Source: JAYPCI01 sp038124645
GTDB lineage: Bacteria > Pseudomonadota > Alphaproteobacteria > Pelagibacterales > Pelagibacteraceae
Reading direction: 5' to 3'
Assembly: GCA_038124645.1 (NCBI GenBank)
Contig: JAYPCI010000001.1
Location: forward strand, 1 to 64,000
Length of the DNA stretch: 64,000 nucleotides
Each line of letters begins with the position of its first letter. Position 1 is the first letter of the stretch. The position numbers and the translations under genes are program-made. Shown here in pieces: positions 34,518-43,879 of the stretch. The notes under the pieces are model-generated. The model worked only from the letters and a program-made list of their open reading frames with translations. It made no database searches and had not been told where the DNA came from.

Positions 34518-35169
34518 TTATACGGTCACCAAATAATACTGTTCCTAACCTAATAAAAGTTGCATCAAATTTAATTGCTTCAATATAATCAGAACTCATG
34601 CCCATGCTTAAATGGTTAAGATCAATTCTGTTAACTAAATCTTTCATAGCTTTAAAAGCCTTGGACGAATTTGAACTAGTTGATGGTATACACATTAAAC
34701 CGATTATATTTAGATTAGTTTCCTTTTTTATTTGTTGGTAAAAATCTAAAAGTATATCAGGATGAATTCCGGACTTTTGATTTTCAAAATCAATATTTAT
34801 TTGAATAAAGTACTTACAGCGCTTGTTTAATTCCTTTTCAGCATTATCTAATATTTTGGCTAATTTCATGTTATCTAGAGAGTGAATATAATCAAATAAT
34901 TTTACAGCTTTTTTTGCTTTATTGCTTTGTAGTTTCCCAATCATATGCAATTTAAAATTTTTGTGTTTTGAAAAGAGTGGAGTCCATTTTTTTTCAGCTT
35001 CTTGGATTTTATTTTCACCATAATGAATATGACCTGCCTTTAACAAAGGCTCAAAATGCTGATAATTAAAAGTTTTGGTAACAGCGATTATTTCACTTGG
35101 GTTGGCGGGATTAATTTGTTGAATTTTTTCTTTTACTTTAGTTAAATTAGATAGAACTGAATAACTCAT
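34510..35169 (-). CDS. Pyridoxal phosphate homeostasis protein YggS
   Basis: PLP-binding, alanine-racemase-fold protein that maintains vitamin B6 balance. Start set at ATG 35169 (MSYSVLSNLTKVKEKI), giving 219 residues; a longer in-frame start at 35289 would add a hydrophobic stretch foreign to the family and overlap the divergent gene. Motifs: IAVTKTF with the PLP lysine, HYGENKIQEAEKKW, HMIGKLQSNKAK, and GMSSDYIEAI followed by TFIRLGTVLFG. The 3' end overlaps the transpeptidase gene by 8 bases. Confidence 0.93.
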   Translation of the reverse strand: MSYSVLSNLTKVKEKIQQINPANPSEIIAVTKTFNYQHFEPLLKAGHIHYGENKIQEAEKKWTPLFSKHKNFKLHMIGKLQSNKAKKAVKLFDYIHSLDNMKLAKILDNAEKELNKRCKYFIQINIDFENQKSGIHPDILLDFYQQIKKETNLNIIGLMCIPSTSSNSSKAFKAMKDLVNRIDLNHLSMGMSSDYIEAIKFDATFIRLGTVLFGDRIII

Positions 35170-35704
35170 GTTACAAAAAATTATAATTATCAATAATCCT
35201 AATGAAATCAATATCAAACGTATCAAACAATTAAAAGCAGAATTACTTTTAAGAGATCTTAAACAAATAAAATTTAAAGATGAAGTCACAGCTAAATTAA
35301 GAAAAAATAATATAAGATTTTTTGTTTATAATAATGCAAAGCTGTTGGTAAAATATAAGACGAATTTACTATACATCTCTTCTTATAATCGTTGCTCTTA
35401 TAAGCATTTAAAACTAGTTAATAAGAAAATATTCATACTAGGAGGTGCTCATAATGCGATTGAGATAAATAGAAAAATCAATCAAGGATGCGATGCTATT
35501 TTGCTTTCAAGAGTGTTCGAAACTAAAGAGAAAAAAGGATTTTTAGATATTAATAAATTCAATTATTTAGCAAATATTTTTCCGGTTAATTTTTATGCAT
35601 TGGGTGGAATAAACCATAGCAATATTAAAAAAATTAAAAATAGCACAAGATCAAAGGGTATTTGTGTAATGTCTGCCTATAAAGATCTTCAGTTTAAATT
35701 TTAA
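35168..35704 (+). CDS. ThiE/TenI-like thiamine phosphate synthase family protein
   Basis: TIM-barrel protein, 178 residues, resembling the short alphaproteobacterial thiamine-phosphate synthase-like group usually found beside yggS. Recognisable parts are ILGGAHNAIEI (equivalent to the GxSxH strand), GCDAILLSRVFETKEKKG (the DAxxLSPVFPT motif) and NFYALGGINHSNI (phosphate-binding GG loop). It is shorter than canonical ThiE (about 210) and several pyrophosphate-binding residues are not evident, so enzymatic activity is uncertain. The ATG shares the palindrome CATG with the yggS start: two divergent start codons overlap by 2 bases. Confidence 0.65.
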   Translation: MLQKIIIINNPNEINIKRIKQLKAELLLRDLKQIKFKDEVTAKLRKNNIRFFVYNNAKLLVKYKTNLLYISSYNRCSYKHLKLVNKKIFILGGAHNAIEINRKINQGCDAILLSRVFETKEKKGFLDINKFNYLANIFPVNFYALGGINHSNIKKIKNSTRSKGICVMSAYKDLQFKF

Positions 35705-35711
35705 ATTATCC

Positions 35712-35747
35712 AAAAAAAAAGGCCGATAATAAATTACCGGCCTTTTT
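35712..35747. terminator. Bidirectional intrinsic terminator between the ThiE-like gene and the porin
   Basis: A 10-base-pair perfect stem (35716-35725 AAAAAGGCCG with 35738-35747 CGGCCTTTTT) and a 12-base loop. Read rightward it ends in TTTTT after the ThiE-like stop; read leftward the run of A at 35712-35720 gives a U tract after the porin stop. It therefore can stop both converging transcripts. Confidence 0.9.
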
Positions 35748-35766
35748 AAATTTCTAACTACTTAAA

Positions 35767-36780
35767 TTAGAATGCAACTGAAAGCACAACTTGTTGTGCA
35801 CTTCTGTCAGCACCGTCAGAGTAGTTTGCGTTATCAGCATCGTTGTTCACGTATGCGATAGTCATACCACCCATTGTGTATGCTGCAGAGAAACCTTCAG
35901 CTTCTGTCTTGATAGACGAACCGCTTGAAAGTTTTCTTTTTGAATCAGCTATTTGGTAAGAAATAGTTAATGCATCGTTTACAGCGTAAGCTGCACCAGC
36001 ATAAACGTTTTTGTACCAATCAACGTTAGATTCACCAGTTGTAGTTCCTGTTCCTAGAGACTGATATCCCATTTGGTAACCAACTTTTAGTGGACCATAT
36101 GTATAGTTTATAGCAGCAGTTACAGACTCTTCGTCTTCACGAGTAGTTACGTTAGAGTCGATTTGTTCATAACCAAGAGCTACGTCTAAACCATCAACGA
36201 TACCCATTGGGTTACCTCTAAGAGTTACAGATAAAGCATCACCGTTATCATCATTAGTTGAACCTTTTACACCATCGTCAGCGATTCCGTCGCCAGAACC
36301 TGATCTTGGAGTGTAGTAAACAGTAGCATTCATGCCAGTGTCAAATAAGCCATTTGCCCATGTAACACCCATAGTACCATCAGTACTACCAACGTCATTC
36401 CATCCTGTTGATGAAGGCCATAATGCTTCAGCTTCTTCAAATGCAGTTGGAACAATGTTATCGATATCTTCAATTGTACCACCTGTAGATCTTACACCGA
36501 TTGTACCGTAGCTAGTTCCGAAAACTAATTCAGAATCGTTAAAGCCAAAAGTATCACCGATTGTTTGTTTGTAAGATACAGTTGTACCATTGTCTAATTC
36601 AGTTGAACCAGTAATTGCTAATTCGTTTTCTTGACCGATACCGTTACCAGTTACTTGGTTTCCTAAAGATGTTTTAGAAACTTCCATTGAACCAGAAACA
36701 GTAAGTTCACCAGCTTGCGCTGATGCGAAAACGATTAAGCTAGCTAGAGATCCAACTAGTATATTTTTCAATGTTTTCAT
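35767..36780 (-). CDS. Outer-membrane porin
   Basis: Predicted 16-strand-type general porin, 337 residues. A signal peptide ends at ASAQA (residues 1-23), the mature part is acidic, Gly/Thr/Ser-rich with alternating beta strands, and the C-terminus is VVLSVAF, ending in the Phe required for BAM insertion. A strong AAAGGAG ribosome site precedes the ATG. Codon and base usage are visibly less AT-rich than in neighbours, as expected of a highly expressed gene. The upstream spacer holds a 12-base inverted repeat and the downstream end a strong terminator, so it is monocistronic. Substrate selectivity is unknown. Confidence 0.88.
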   Translation of the reverse strand: MKTLKNILVGSLASLIVFASAQAGELTVSGSMEVSKTSLGNQVTGNGIGQENELAITGSTELDNGTTVSYKQTIGDTFGFNDSELVFGTSYGTIGVRSTGGTIEDIDNIVPTAFEEAEALWPSSTGWNDVGSTDGTMGVTWANGLFDTGMNATVYYTPRSGSGDGIADDGVKGSTNDDNGDALSVTLRGNPMGIVDGLDVALGYEQIDSNVTTREDEESVTAAINYTYGPLKVGYQMGYQSLGTGTTTGESNVDWYKNVYAGAAYAVNDALTISYQIADSKRKLSSGSSIKTEAEGFSAAYTMGGMTIAYVNNDADNANYSDGADRSAQQVVLSVAF

Positions 36781-36861
36781 TTTATGTTTCTCCTTTTAAT
36801 TTTAAATTAAATTTAAAATGTTGAGTGAAATTAGCAAATTCTTGTTTCAAAACGCTTAAAA

Positions 36862-36922
36862 AGGCATTATTTATTAGTTTTTTTCTGGTAGTGTGGTATT
36901 TTTACAACATTAAATAATGCCT
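36862..36922. promoter_or_regulatory. Perfect 12-base inverted repeat in the porin upstream spacer
   Basis: AGGCATTATTTA (36862-36873) and TAAATAATGCCT (36911-36922) are exact reverse complements separated by 37 bases. They lie in the 195-base spacer between the leftward porin and the rightward DUF3576 lipoprotein, 82 bases from the porin ATG. Possible roles are a paired operator or an RNA stem with a long loop in the porin leader; no known motif was recognised. Confidence 0.6.
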
Positions 36923-36975
36923 ATAAAATAAGCATTTTGTGGAAATTTTATTAAAAAAACTATAAATCTTAATCA

Positions 36976-37503
36976 ATGACCAATTTTATCAAGCAATTCA
37001 CTTGTTTTTCAATCATTGGGATCCTTTTTCTAACAGGATGCGGACCTTTAAAACCAAAAAAAGTGGATCTGAGGCAGACACCTGCGGATGCTCGAGAAAG
37101 AGCCAGAAAAAATATTGAAGAAGGTCGCGGTGTAGGAATTGGAACTGTCATGGGTGGTAAAGGCACTACTTATGAATTTAGTACATCTAATCCATTATGG
37201 AGAGCTTCACTAGAGACATTGGATTTTATTCCTATGGCTACGGTCGATTATTCAGGAGGTATTATTATCACTGATTGGTATAGCGATACTAATACGAATG
37301 ACTCTCTTAAAATAACTGTTAGATTTTTATCTAACACAGTTGAAGCAGCAAGTTTGAAAATTATTGTCCATAAAAAAAATTGCAAACCTACTGAAAATTG
37401 CCAAGTTAATATTTTAACCTCTAACATCAAACAAGAGCTGGCTAGAGCAATTTTAACAAAAGCCGCGGTATTAGATAAAGAACAAAACAAAACCAAAAAA
37501 TAA
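36976..37503 (+). CDS. DUF3576-family lipoprotein
   Basis: Alphaproteobacterial lipoprotein of unknown function, 175 residues. The signal peptide ends in the lipobox FLTGC (lipidated Cys22). The mature domain contains GRGVGIGTVMGG, NPLWRASLETLDFIPMATVDYSGGIIITDWY, the typical DUF3576 core. It precedes leuS by 6 bases, the usual neighbourhood of this family, and shares the leuS-lptE-holA direction. A role in outer-membrane or envelope assembly is plausible from lptE linkage but not shown. Confidence 0.88.
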   Translation: MTNFIKQFTCFSIIGILFLTGCGPLKPKKVDLRQTPADARERARKNIEEGRGVGIGTVMGGKGTTYEFSTSNPLWRASLETLDFIPMATVDYSGGIIITDWYSDTNTNDSLKITVRFLSNTVEAASLKIIVHKKNCKPTENCQVNILTSNIKQELARAILTKAAVLDKEQNKTKK

Positions 37504-37509
37504 TCTTTA

Positions 37510-40035
37510 ATGGAAAGAATAAATGTAAAAAATTTGGACCAAAAATGGCGTCCAATTTTAGAAAAGCAAAAATTATATCATAACGAGAACAAACAAAAAT
37601 ATTACTGTCTGGAAATGTTTCCTTATCCTTCAGGAAAAATTCATATGGGGCATGTTAGAAACTATACTATTGGAGATGTCATCGCGAGATATAAATTTAT
37701 GAATGGATACAATGTTTTGCATCCAATGGGCTGGGATGCCTTTGGATTGCCAGCAGAAAATGCAGCTCGCGAAAATAACATGCACCCCAAAGATTGGACT
37801 ACCAAAAATATTAATGAAATGAAAAGACAACTTAAGCTCTTCAGTCTTTCTCTGGACTGGGACTTAGAAATTGCTACCTGTAATGCTGATTATTATAAGC
37901 ACCAGCAAAAGATGTTTATTGATTTTTATAATAAAGGTTTCATTTCAAAAAAAGAGACATATGTAAATTGGGATCCGGTTGAAAATTCTGTTTTAGCTAA
38001 TGAACAAGTGATTGATGGAAAAGGATGGAGATCAGGTGCCACGGTTGAACGTAAAAAATTATCTCAGTGGTTTTTTAACATCTCAAATTTTTCTGATCAA
38101 TTACTCAATGATTTAAATGATCTGAATGAATGGCCATCTAAAGTAAAATTAATGCAAAAAAATTGGATAGGTAAATCAGAAGGTTGTGAAATTAATTTTA
38201 ACTTAGATAAGGATAATAAAATTAAAGTTTTTACTACTCGTCCAGATACTATATTTGGCGCATCTTTTTTAGCTGTCTCTGTTGATCATCCAATCTGTAG
38301 CCAAATTTCAAATAATAAAGATTTTATAGAATTCAAAAAAAAATGTTTGGAAACTGGTACCACTGAAGAAGCTATCGCGAATGCTGAAAAGATTGGTTTT
38401 GATACGAAATTAACTGTTGAGCATCCTTTTATCAAAAATAAAAAATTGAAAGTTTACAGTGCAAATTTTGTTTTAATGGATTATGGAACTGGCGCAGTAT
38501 TTGGTTGTCCAGCTCATGATCAACGAGATTTAGATTTTGCAAATAAATATGGTTTGGAAGTTATCCCGGTAGTCAGCGACAATAAAAAAACAGAGGCGAT
38601 TAAAATTAAAGATAAAGCATTCACTGGACATGGAAAAATGATAAATTCTGAATTTCTAAATGGTTTTTCAACTGAGGAAGCGAAAAGTCTTATAATAAAA
38701 AAAATTGAGGAGCTTAAAATAGGTGAAAGAAAAGTTTCTTATAGACTTAAAGACTGGGGTGTCTCTAGGCAGAGATATTGGGGCTGCCCAATCCCAATTA
38801 TTTATGATGAAACGGGAAAAGCCCACACTGTTCCTCTTGATCAATTACCAGTAAAACTTCCTGATGATGTGGATTTTAAAAAATCTGGTAATCCTTTAGA
38901 AAATCACCCTACTTGGAAACATATAAAGACAAAGAATGGAGAAAAATTTATAAGAGAAACAGACACCCTTGACACATTTGTAGACTCGTCATGGTATTTT
39001 TTGAGATATTGCTCTCCCAATTTAGCAAAAGAACCCTTTGCTATTCATAAGGTAAACAATTGGTTACCTGTGGATCAATATATTGGTGGAATTGAACATG
39101 CAATACTTCACCTTTTGTACTCTAGGTTTTTTATGAAGATTTGTAAAATAACATATCCTGAAATTAAAATTAATGAACCGTTCAAAGGATTATTTACTCA
39201 AGGCATGGTTTGTCATGAAACCTATAAAGATACTAAAGGCAAGTGGCACTCGCCAGATGAAATAGAGCAGATTGATGGAAATTACAAATCTAGATTAAGT
39301 GGTGAGGGCATTTTAGTTGGCCCATCTGAAGCAATGTCGAAGTCAAAAAAAAATATTGTTGATCCAGAAGTAATGATAAATCAATATGGAACAGATGCGG
39401 TAAGATGGTTTATTCTATCTGATAGTCCTCCGGATAAAGATATACAATGGTCTGAGAGAGGAGTTAATGCTGCCTATAAATTTGTTCAAAAAATTTTTGC
39501 ATTTGCAACCAAAATCCAAAAGGATCAAAGTGCTATAAGCAAACCGGTATCATTTAATGAAGAATTAGAAGTAATTTCAGCCAAATATCTTGGCAAAATT
39601 ACTGAATGCATTGAAAATTTTCAACTAAATGTAGCGGTAGCTAATTTTTATGAATTTTTTTCAACATTAGTTGAGATAGAAAAAAAGATAGAAAATAAAA
39701 AATCAATAATAGATATTTTTGGTAAATTTTTAAGCAGCTTAAGTCCTTTCATGCCGCATATCTCTAATGAATGTTTATCAGTTTTAAATTTAACTAAAGA
39801 TAATAAAAATTGGCCTAAGTTTGATTCGGCAATTTTAAAAAAAGAAAAAACAAATATTGCGGTACAAATAAATGGAAAAACTAGACATGTTCTCAATTTA
39901 AAAAAAGATTTAAATACCGAAGAAATACAATCTTTCTGTTCACAAGATGAGAAAGTTATGAAATATTTAAATGGAAAAAAAATTAATAAAGTAATCCATG
40001 TTAAAAATAAAATTATCAATTTTTTAATAAAATGA
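37510..40035 (+). CDS. leuS: Leucyl-tRNA synthetase
   Basis: Class I synthetase charging tRNA-Leu with a CP1 editing domain against misacylation. The 841 residues match the bacterial length. HIGH-type motif FPYPSGKIHMGHVRNY is near residue 40, the editing domain lies around 225-410 (with TTRPDTIFGA and GTGAVFGCPAHDQRD) and KMSKS appears as MSKSKKN. The catalytic-core motif GCPIPIIY and anticodon-binding helical domain are present. Overlaps lptE by 4 bases. Confidence 0.98.
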   Translation: MERINVKNLDQKWRPILEKQKLYHNENKQKYYCLEMFPYPSGKIHMGHVRNYTIGDVIARYKFMNGYNVLHPMGWDAFGLPAENAARENNMHPKDWTTKNINEMKRQLKLFSLSLDWDLEIATCNADYYKHQQKMFIDFYNKGFISKKETYVNWDPVENSVLANEQVIDGKGWRSGATVERKKLSQWFFNISNFSDQLLNDLNDLNEWPSKVKLMQKNWIGKSEGCEINFNLDKDNKIKVFTTRPDTIFGASFLAVSVDHPICSQISNNKDFIEFKKKCLETGTTEEAIANAEKIGFDTKLTVEHPFIKNKKLKVYSANFVLMDYGTGAVFGCPAHDQRDLDFANKYGLEVIPVVSDNKKTEAIKIKDKAFTGHGKMINSEFLNGFSTEEAKSLIIKKIEELKIGERKVSYRLKDWGVSRQRYWGCPIPIIYDETGKAHTVPLDQLPVKLPDDVDFKKSGNPLENHPTWKHIKTKNGEKFIRETDTLDTFVDSSWYFLRYCSPNLAKEPFAIHKVNNWLPVDQYIGGIEHAILHLLYSRFFMKICKITYPEIKINEPFKGLFTQGMVCHETYKDTKGKWHSPDEIEQIDGNYKSRLSGEGILVGPSEAMSKSKKNIVDPEVMINQYGTDAVRWFILSDSPPDKDIQWSERGVNAAYKFVQKIFAFATKIQKDQSAISKPVSFNEELEVISAKYLGKITECIENFQLNVAVANFYEFFSTLVEIEKKIENKKSIIDIFGKFLSSLSPFMPHISNECLSVLNLTKDNKNWPKFDSAILKKEKTNIAVQINGKTRHVLNLKKDLNTEEIQSFCSQDEKVMKYLNGKKINKVIHVKNKIINFLIK

Positions 40036-40499
40036 GCAAAATATTAATAAATTTTTTAACCATTATATTTTTAATTTTTTTAACTAATTGTGGTTATAAA
40101 ATAAATAAAATTGAAAAAAATTATTATATAGAAAATCTCGATATTGAAGGCGAAAGAAGAAATTCAACCAAATTAAAAGATTATATCATGGCAAATAATG
40201 ATATTAATGTAGCCAATAAATTATCACTAGAAATTAATTTACAATCTTCACAATCTGTTAAAGAAAAATCAAAAACTGGAAGTGTGACCAGCTATAATCT
40301 AACTTTTTCAGCGGATGCTGAATTTATAATAGAAAATAAAATAATCAAAAAGAATTTTGTTGCTGATACGAGTTATGAATTAGGTGCAAATCACTCAACA
40401 ACAATTTACAACGAAAAAAAAACCAAAGACGACCTATTAAGAGATATAGCCGAACAAATTTTAGATTATTTAAATTTTAGGTTCAAAAATGCTAGTTAA
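40032..40499 (+). CDS. lptE: LPS-assembly lipoprotein LptE
   Basis: Outer-membrane lipoprotein plug of LptD that inserts lipopolysaccharide. The 155-residue protein has a lipoprotein signal peptide ending in LTNCGYKI, the CGY[KR] start of LptE, followed by a beta-rich domain with VTSYNLTFSADAEFII. Sequence conservation is low, but the leuS-lptE-holA order is the standard one. It overlaps leuS by 4 bases and holA by 11. Confidence 0.87.
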   Translation: MSKILINFLTIIFLIFLTNCGYKINKIEKNYYIENLDIEGERRNSTKLKDYIMANNDINVANKLSLEINLQSSQSVKEKSKTGSVTSYNLTFSADAEFIIENKIIKKNFVADTSYELGANHSTTIYNEKKTKDDLLRDIAEQILDYLNFRFKNAS

Positions 40500-41469
40500 A
40501 AGTTTTTTGTTAGAATCAGATATTAATATCATCAATAAATATAAATCCATTTTAATTTACGGAGAAAACGAAGGCTTAAAAAAAAATATTCTACAAAAAA
40601 TTAAACGATTAAATGATATCGAAATAATAGACTTAACAAACGAGGAAATTGATAAATCGGATAAGTTTAAAACTCAATCTACTAATTTGTCATTATTTAA
40701 TAAAAAAAGAATTATTTTAGTAACTAATCCTAAAGAAAGTTTTTTAGATCACGTAAAAGATTTCTTAAACAACAATAATGACATCAAGCTTGTGATCATA
40801 AGTGGCTTACTGTCTAAAAAATCTAATATTAGAAATTTTTATGAAACCGAGAAGAATATAATTATTGTTCCTTGTTATAATGATACTCAAGTTACATTAT
40901 CAACCATAATAAGAAAAGAATTGAGTCATTTGAACGGGTTAACGCCTAGCATGATAAACCAAATATTAGAAAAAACTGGAAACGAAAGAATAAAAGTTGA
41001 TGAAGAAATAAACAAAATAAAACTTTATTTCTTAGATAAAAAAGTAACTGAGGATGAATTAGAAAAATTATTAAATTACAATTTAGAGATAAATTTTAAT
41101 GAATTAGTTAGCGATATATTGCTAAAAAATATTGCTAAAATAAATAGTAAATTTGATAAATTAGATATTAGTAGAGAAGAAGTATTTTTATTCTTCGGAA
41201 TCCTCATTAACCAATTAGATAAAATTAAATTTATTCTTCTCAATGCTCAACAAAAACAAATTACTCAATCAGTATTAACAAAATTAAATATAAAAATATT
41301 CTGGAAAGAACAAATTACTTTCCTTGCGATTTGTAACAAATTAAATCTTAGCACAGTTGAAAAAATGCAAACAATTTGTTTTACAAATGAAATACTGCTT
41401 AAAAAAAATTACGATATAGATTATTTGCCAATATTTAAGAAGACTATTTTAGACCTTGTTCAAAATTAA
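40489..41469 (+). CDS. holA: DNA polymerase III delta subunit HolA
   Basis: Clamp-loader subunit that opens the beta sliding clamp. The 326-residue protein shows the HolA pattern: ILIYGENEGLKKN at the N-terminus, FNKKRIILVTNP, the TLSTIIRKEL central region and a helical C-terminal collar domain. Conservation is weak, as usual for delta, so position downstream of lptE is important support. Its stop overlaps the parB stop by 2 bases in convergent orientation; replication-related genes cluster here. Confidence 0.88.
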   Translation: MLVKSFLLESDINIINKYKSILIYGENEGLKKNILQKIKRLNDIEIIDLTNEEIDKSDKFKTQSTNLSLFNKKRIILVTNPKESFLDHVKDFLNNNNDIKLVIISGLLSKKSNIRNFYETEKNIIIVPCYNDTQVTLSTIIRKELSHLNGLTPSMINQILEKTGNERIKVDEEINKIKLYFLDKKVTEDELEKLLNYNLEINFNELVSDILLKNIAKINSKFDKLDISREEVFLFFGILINQLDKIKFILLNAQQKQITQSVLTKLNIKIFWKEQITFLAICNKLNLSTVEKMQTICFTNEILLKKNYDIDYLPIFKKTILDLVQN

Positions 41470-42459
41470 GATTTAAGTTTTTTAATAATCATTTCAAATT
41501 GATCGAGATCCTTATAATGTATAGTTAATTTACCACTATTATTTTTCTTATTATTGATATCGATTTTTAATCCTACTTTATTCTGTAAATCTAACTTAAT
41601 NNNNNNNNNNNNNNNNNNNNNNNNNNNNNNNNNNNNNNNNNNNNNNNNNNNNNNNNNNNNNNNNNNNNNNNNNNNNNNNNNNNNNNNNNNNNNNNNNNNN
41701 TCTTATTATTGATATCGATTTTTAATCCTACTTTATTCTGTAAATCTAACTTAATGTTCTCAAGATTTGAGTCCATGGCATAAACTAACTTAAGTGGCTT
41801 TTTTGTCTCTTTGGCTAGGGTCTCTACAGATCGCGCACTCATTCTTTTACTGACTATTTCTTCAGCAATAGAAGAGGCATTCGGCATACCAATTAACGGT
41901 CGTACTTGTCCTGCTGATAACTGTCCTGCCTCAAGCATTTTGATTACATCAGCAGGTAAATTTAAAAGTCTTAAAGTATTGGATACATGACTTCTGCTTT
42001 TTGACATCATTTGGGATACATCCTCATGATTATAGCCAAATTCATTCATTAGTCTTTGATAACCTCGCGCTTCCTCAATGACATTAAGATTTTCACGTTG
42101 AATGTTTTCTAAAATTGCTAGTTCTAAAGATTCTTTATCTGATAAATCGACAATATTTACAGGTATTTCATGCAATCCAGCTTGCTGAGCAGCTAGCCAT
42201 CTACGTTCACCTGCAACTAGTTCGTACTTATCCTGTTTACCGGGTCGAACCACTATAGGTTGGATAATACCATTATTTTTTATTGAATTAGCAAGTTCAG
42301 TAATTTTTTCTTGATCAAAATTAATTCTTGGCTGAAAGGGATTTCTACTTATATCGGCAATCGCCACCGTCGTTTTTGGCAAATCAGTTTTTGCCTGTTG
42401 GTCATCACCTAACAAAGCCGACAATCCTTTTCCTAAACCTTTTTTTATTTTTAATTCAC

Positions 42460-42463
<4 letters not shown>
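41466..42463 (-). CDS. parB: Chromosome partition protein ParB (contains a false assembly gap)
   Basis: CTPase clamp that loads at parS and spreads to form the partition complex. The N-terminal part has the ParB/Spo0J motifs NPFQPR, PIVVRPG, ELVAGERRWLAAQ and the helix-turn-helix DVSQMMSKSRSHVSNTLRLL. The 100-N gap is flanked by an identical 55-base sequence on each side. Merging the two copies joins base 41701 to 41545 in frame and gives a complete 280-residue protein with the typical C-terminal dimerisation domain (GKLTIHYKDLDQFEMI) and a stop at 41466-41468. So the gene is intact in the genome. Partner parA overlaps by 4 bases; two parS-like sites lie in rsmG. Confidence 0.95.
41546..41755. 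other. False assembly gap with duplicated 55-base contig ends (in parB)
   Basis: Bases 41546-41600 and 41701-41755 are identical over 55 positions on either side of 100 N (41601-41700). The copies are the shared end of two contigs that were scaffolded but not merged. Collapsing them restores the parB frame, which shows that there is no missing sequence and no real repeat. Confidence 0.95.
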
Positions 42464-43249
<786 letters not shown>

Positions 43250-43257
<8 letters not shown>

Positions 43258-43879
43258 CGTTTTTTAAAATATCCGTGACAAATATCTTTGATTTAGAATC
43301 AGTCACGCTATTTACTAGTTTATATGGATATTTTAACAACTTAGAAGCTTTTTTTACCTCTAATTCAGCACTTTTTCCCAATAAAATGATCATTTTATGA
43401 TTTTTTTGATTATTTTCACGTGAAATATCAATTATTTGCTCAAATTTCTTAAATGCTCTAGCAACTATTATATCAACTCCTAATTTGGTGTCGTTTTCAA
43501 TCTTTCCCAAAATATCTGTATTAAGTTTTAATTCGTCTACAATTGATTTAAGAAATAACCTCTTAACATTAGATTTTTCGTATAATTTCACGTGAAAACT
43601 TGGACTTTCTTTTAACAATTCGATTATTATTCCTGGAAGTCCTGCTCCTGAACCTAGGTCAGCTAAAGCAAAATCTTTTGAGGTATCTATTAATTTAATA
43701 ATTTGAGCAGAATCTACTATATGTCTCGACCATATATCCTTTTCAGTACTCTTGCCGATAAGATTATATCGTTTGTTAAATTTAATAAGTCTATCAACAT
43801 AAATTCCTAGCTGATCAAGGCTTTTTGAACTTATTTTAAGATCATTAAGCAGAAATTTTTTTGCTTCTTGCTCGTTCAT
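43250..43879 (-). CDS. rsmG: 16S rRNA (guanine-527-N7)-methyltransferase RsmG (GidB)
   Basis: Methylates G527 of 16S rRNA with S-adenosylmethionine. The 209 residues have FNKRYNLIG, the segment WSRHIVDSAQI and the SAM-binding loop LADLGSGAGLPGI, all typical of GidB. Start and end touch neighbours: its ATG overlaps the mnmG stop by 1 base and its end overlaps parA by 8. The coding sequence contains two parS-like palindromes (43414-43425 and 43586-43597). Confidence 0.96.
43412..43427. promoter_or_regulatory. parS-like site 1 inside rsmG
   Basis: ATTTTCACGTGAAATA contains the perfect 12-base palindrome TTTCACGTGAAA (43414-43425), the core of the bacterial parS consensus TGTTTCACGTGAAACA; 13 of 16 positions match. 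It lies about 150 bases upstream of the parA start within rsmG, close to the genes for its binding protein. Confidence 0.82.
43584..43599. promoter_or_regulatory. parS-like site 2 inside rsmG
   Basis: AATTTCACGTGAAAAC carries the same perfect core TTTCACGTGAAA (43586-43597) with 12 of 16 consensus matches. It is 172 bases from site 1. Two copies of a 12-base palindrome in one short AT-rich gene are most unlikely by chance. Confidence 0.82.

Noticed and set aside
35170..35289. N-terminal membrane extension of yggS from an ATG at 35289
   Set aside because: YggS is cytosolic and begins near MSYSVLSN; the extension is antisense to the ThiE-like gene.
35767..36780. Horizontal acquisition of the porin, because its base use is less AT-rich than that of neighbours
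   Set aside because: Highly expressed porins normally show such codon bias, and no mobile or boundary signatures flank the gene.
41546..41755. A 55-base direct repeat in parB (and the similar one in mnmG) as a genuine duplication or mobile-element target site
   Set aside because: Both pairs sit exactly at the edges of 100-N gaps, have the same 55-base length, and their collapse restores intact genes; they are assembly artefacts.
42070..42095. Third parS-like site (TTTCACGTTGAA) in parB
   Set aside because: It has an extra base that breaks the palindrome, unlike the two perfect cores in rsmG.
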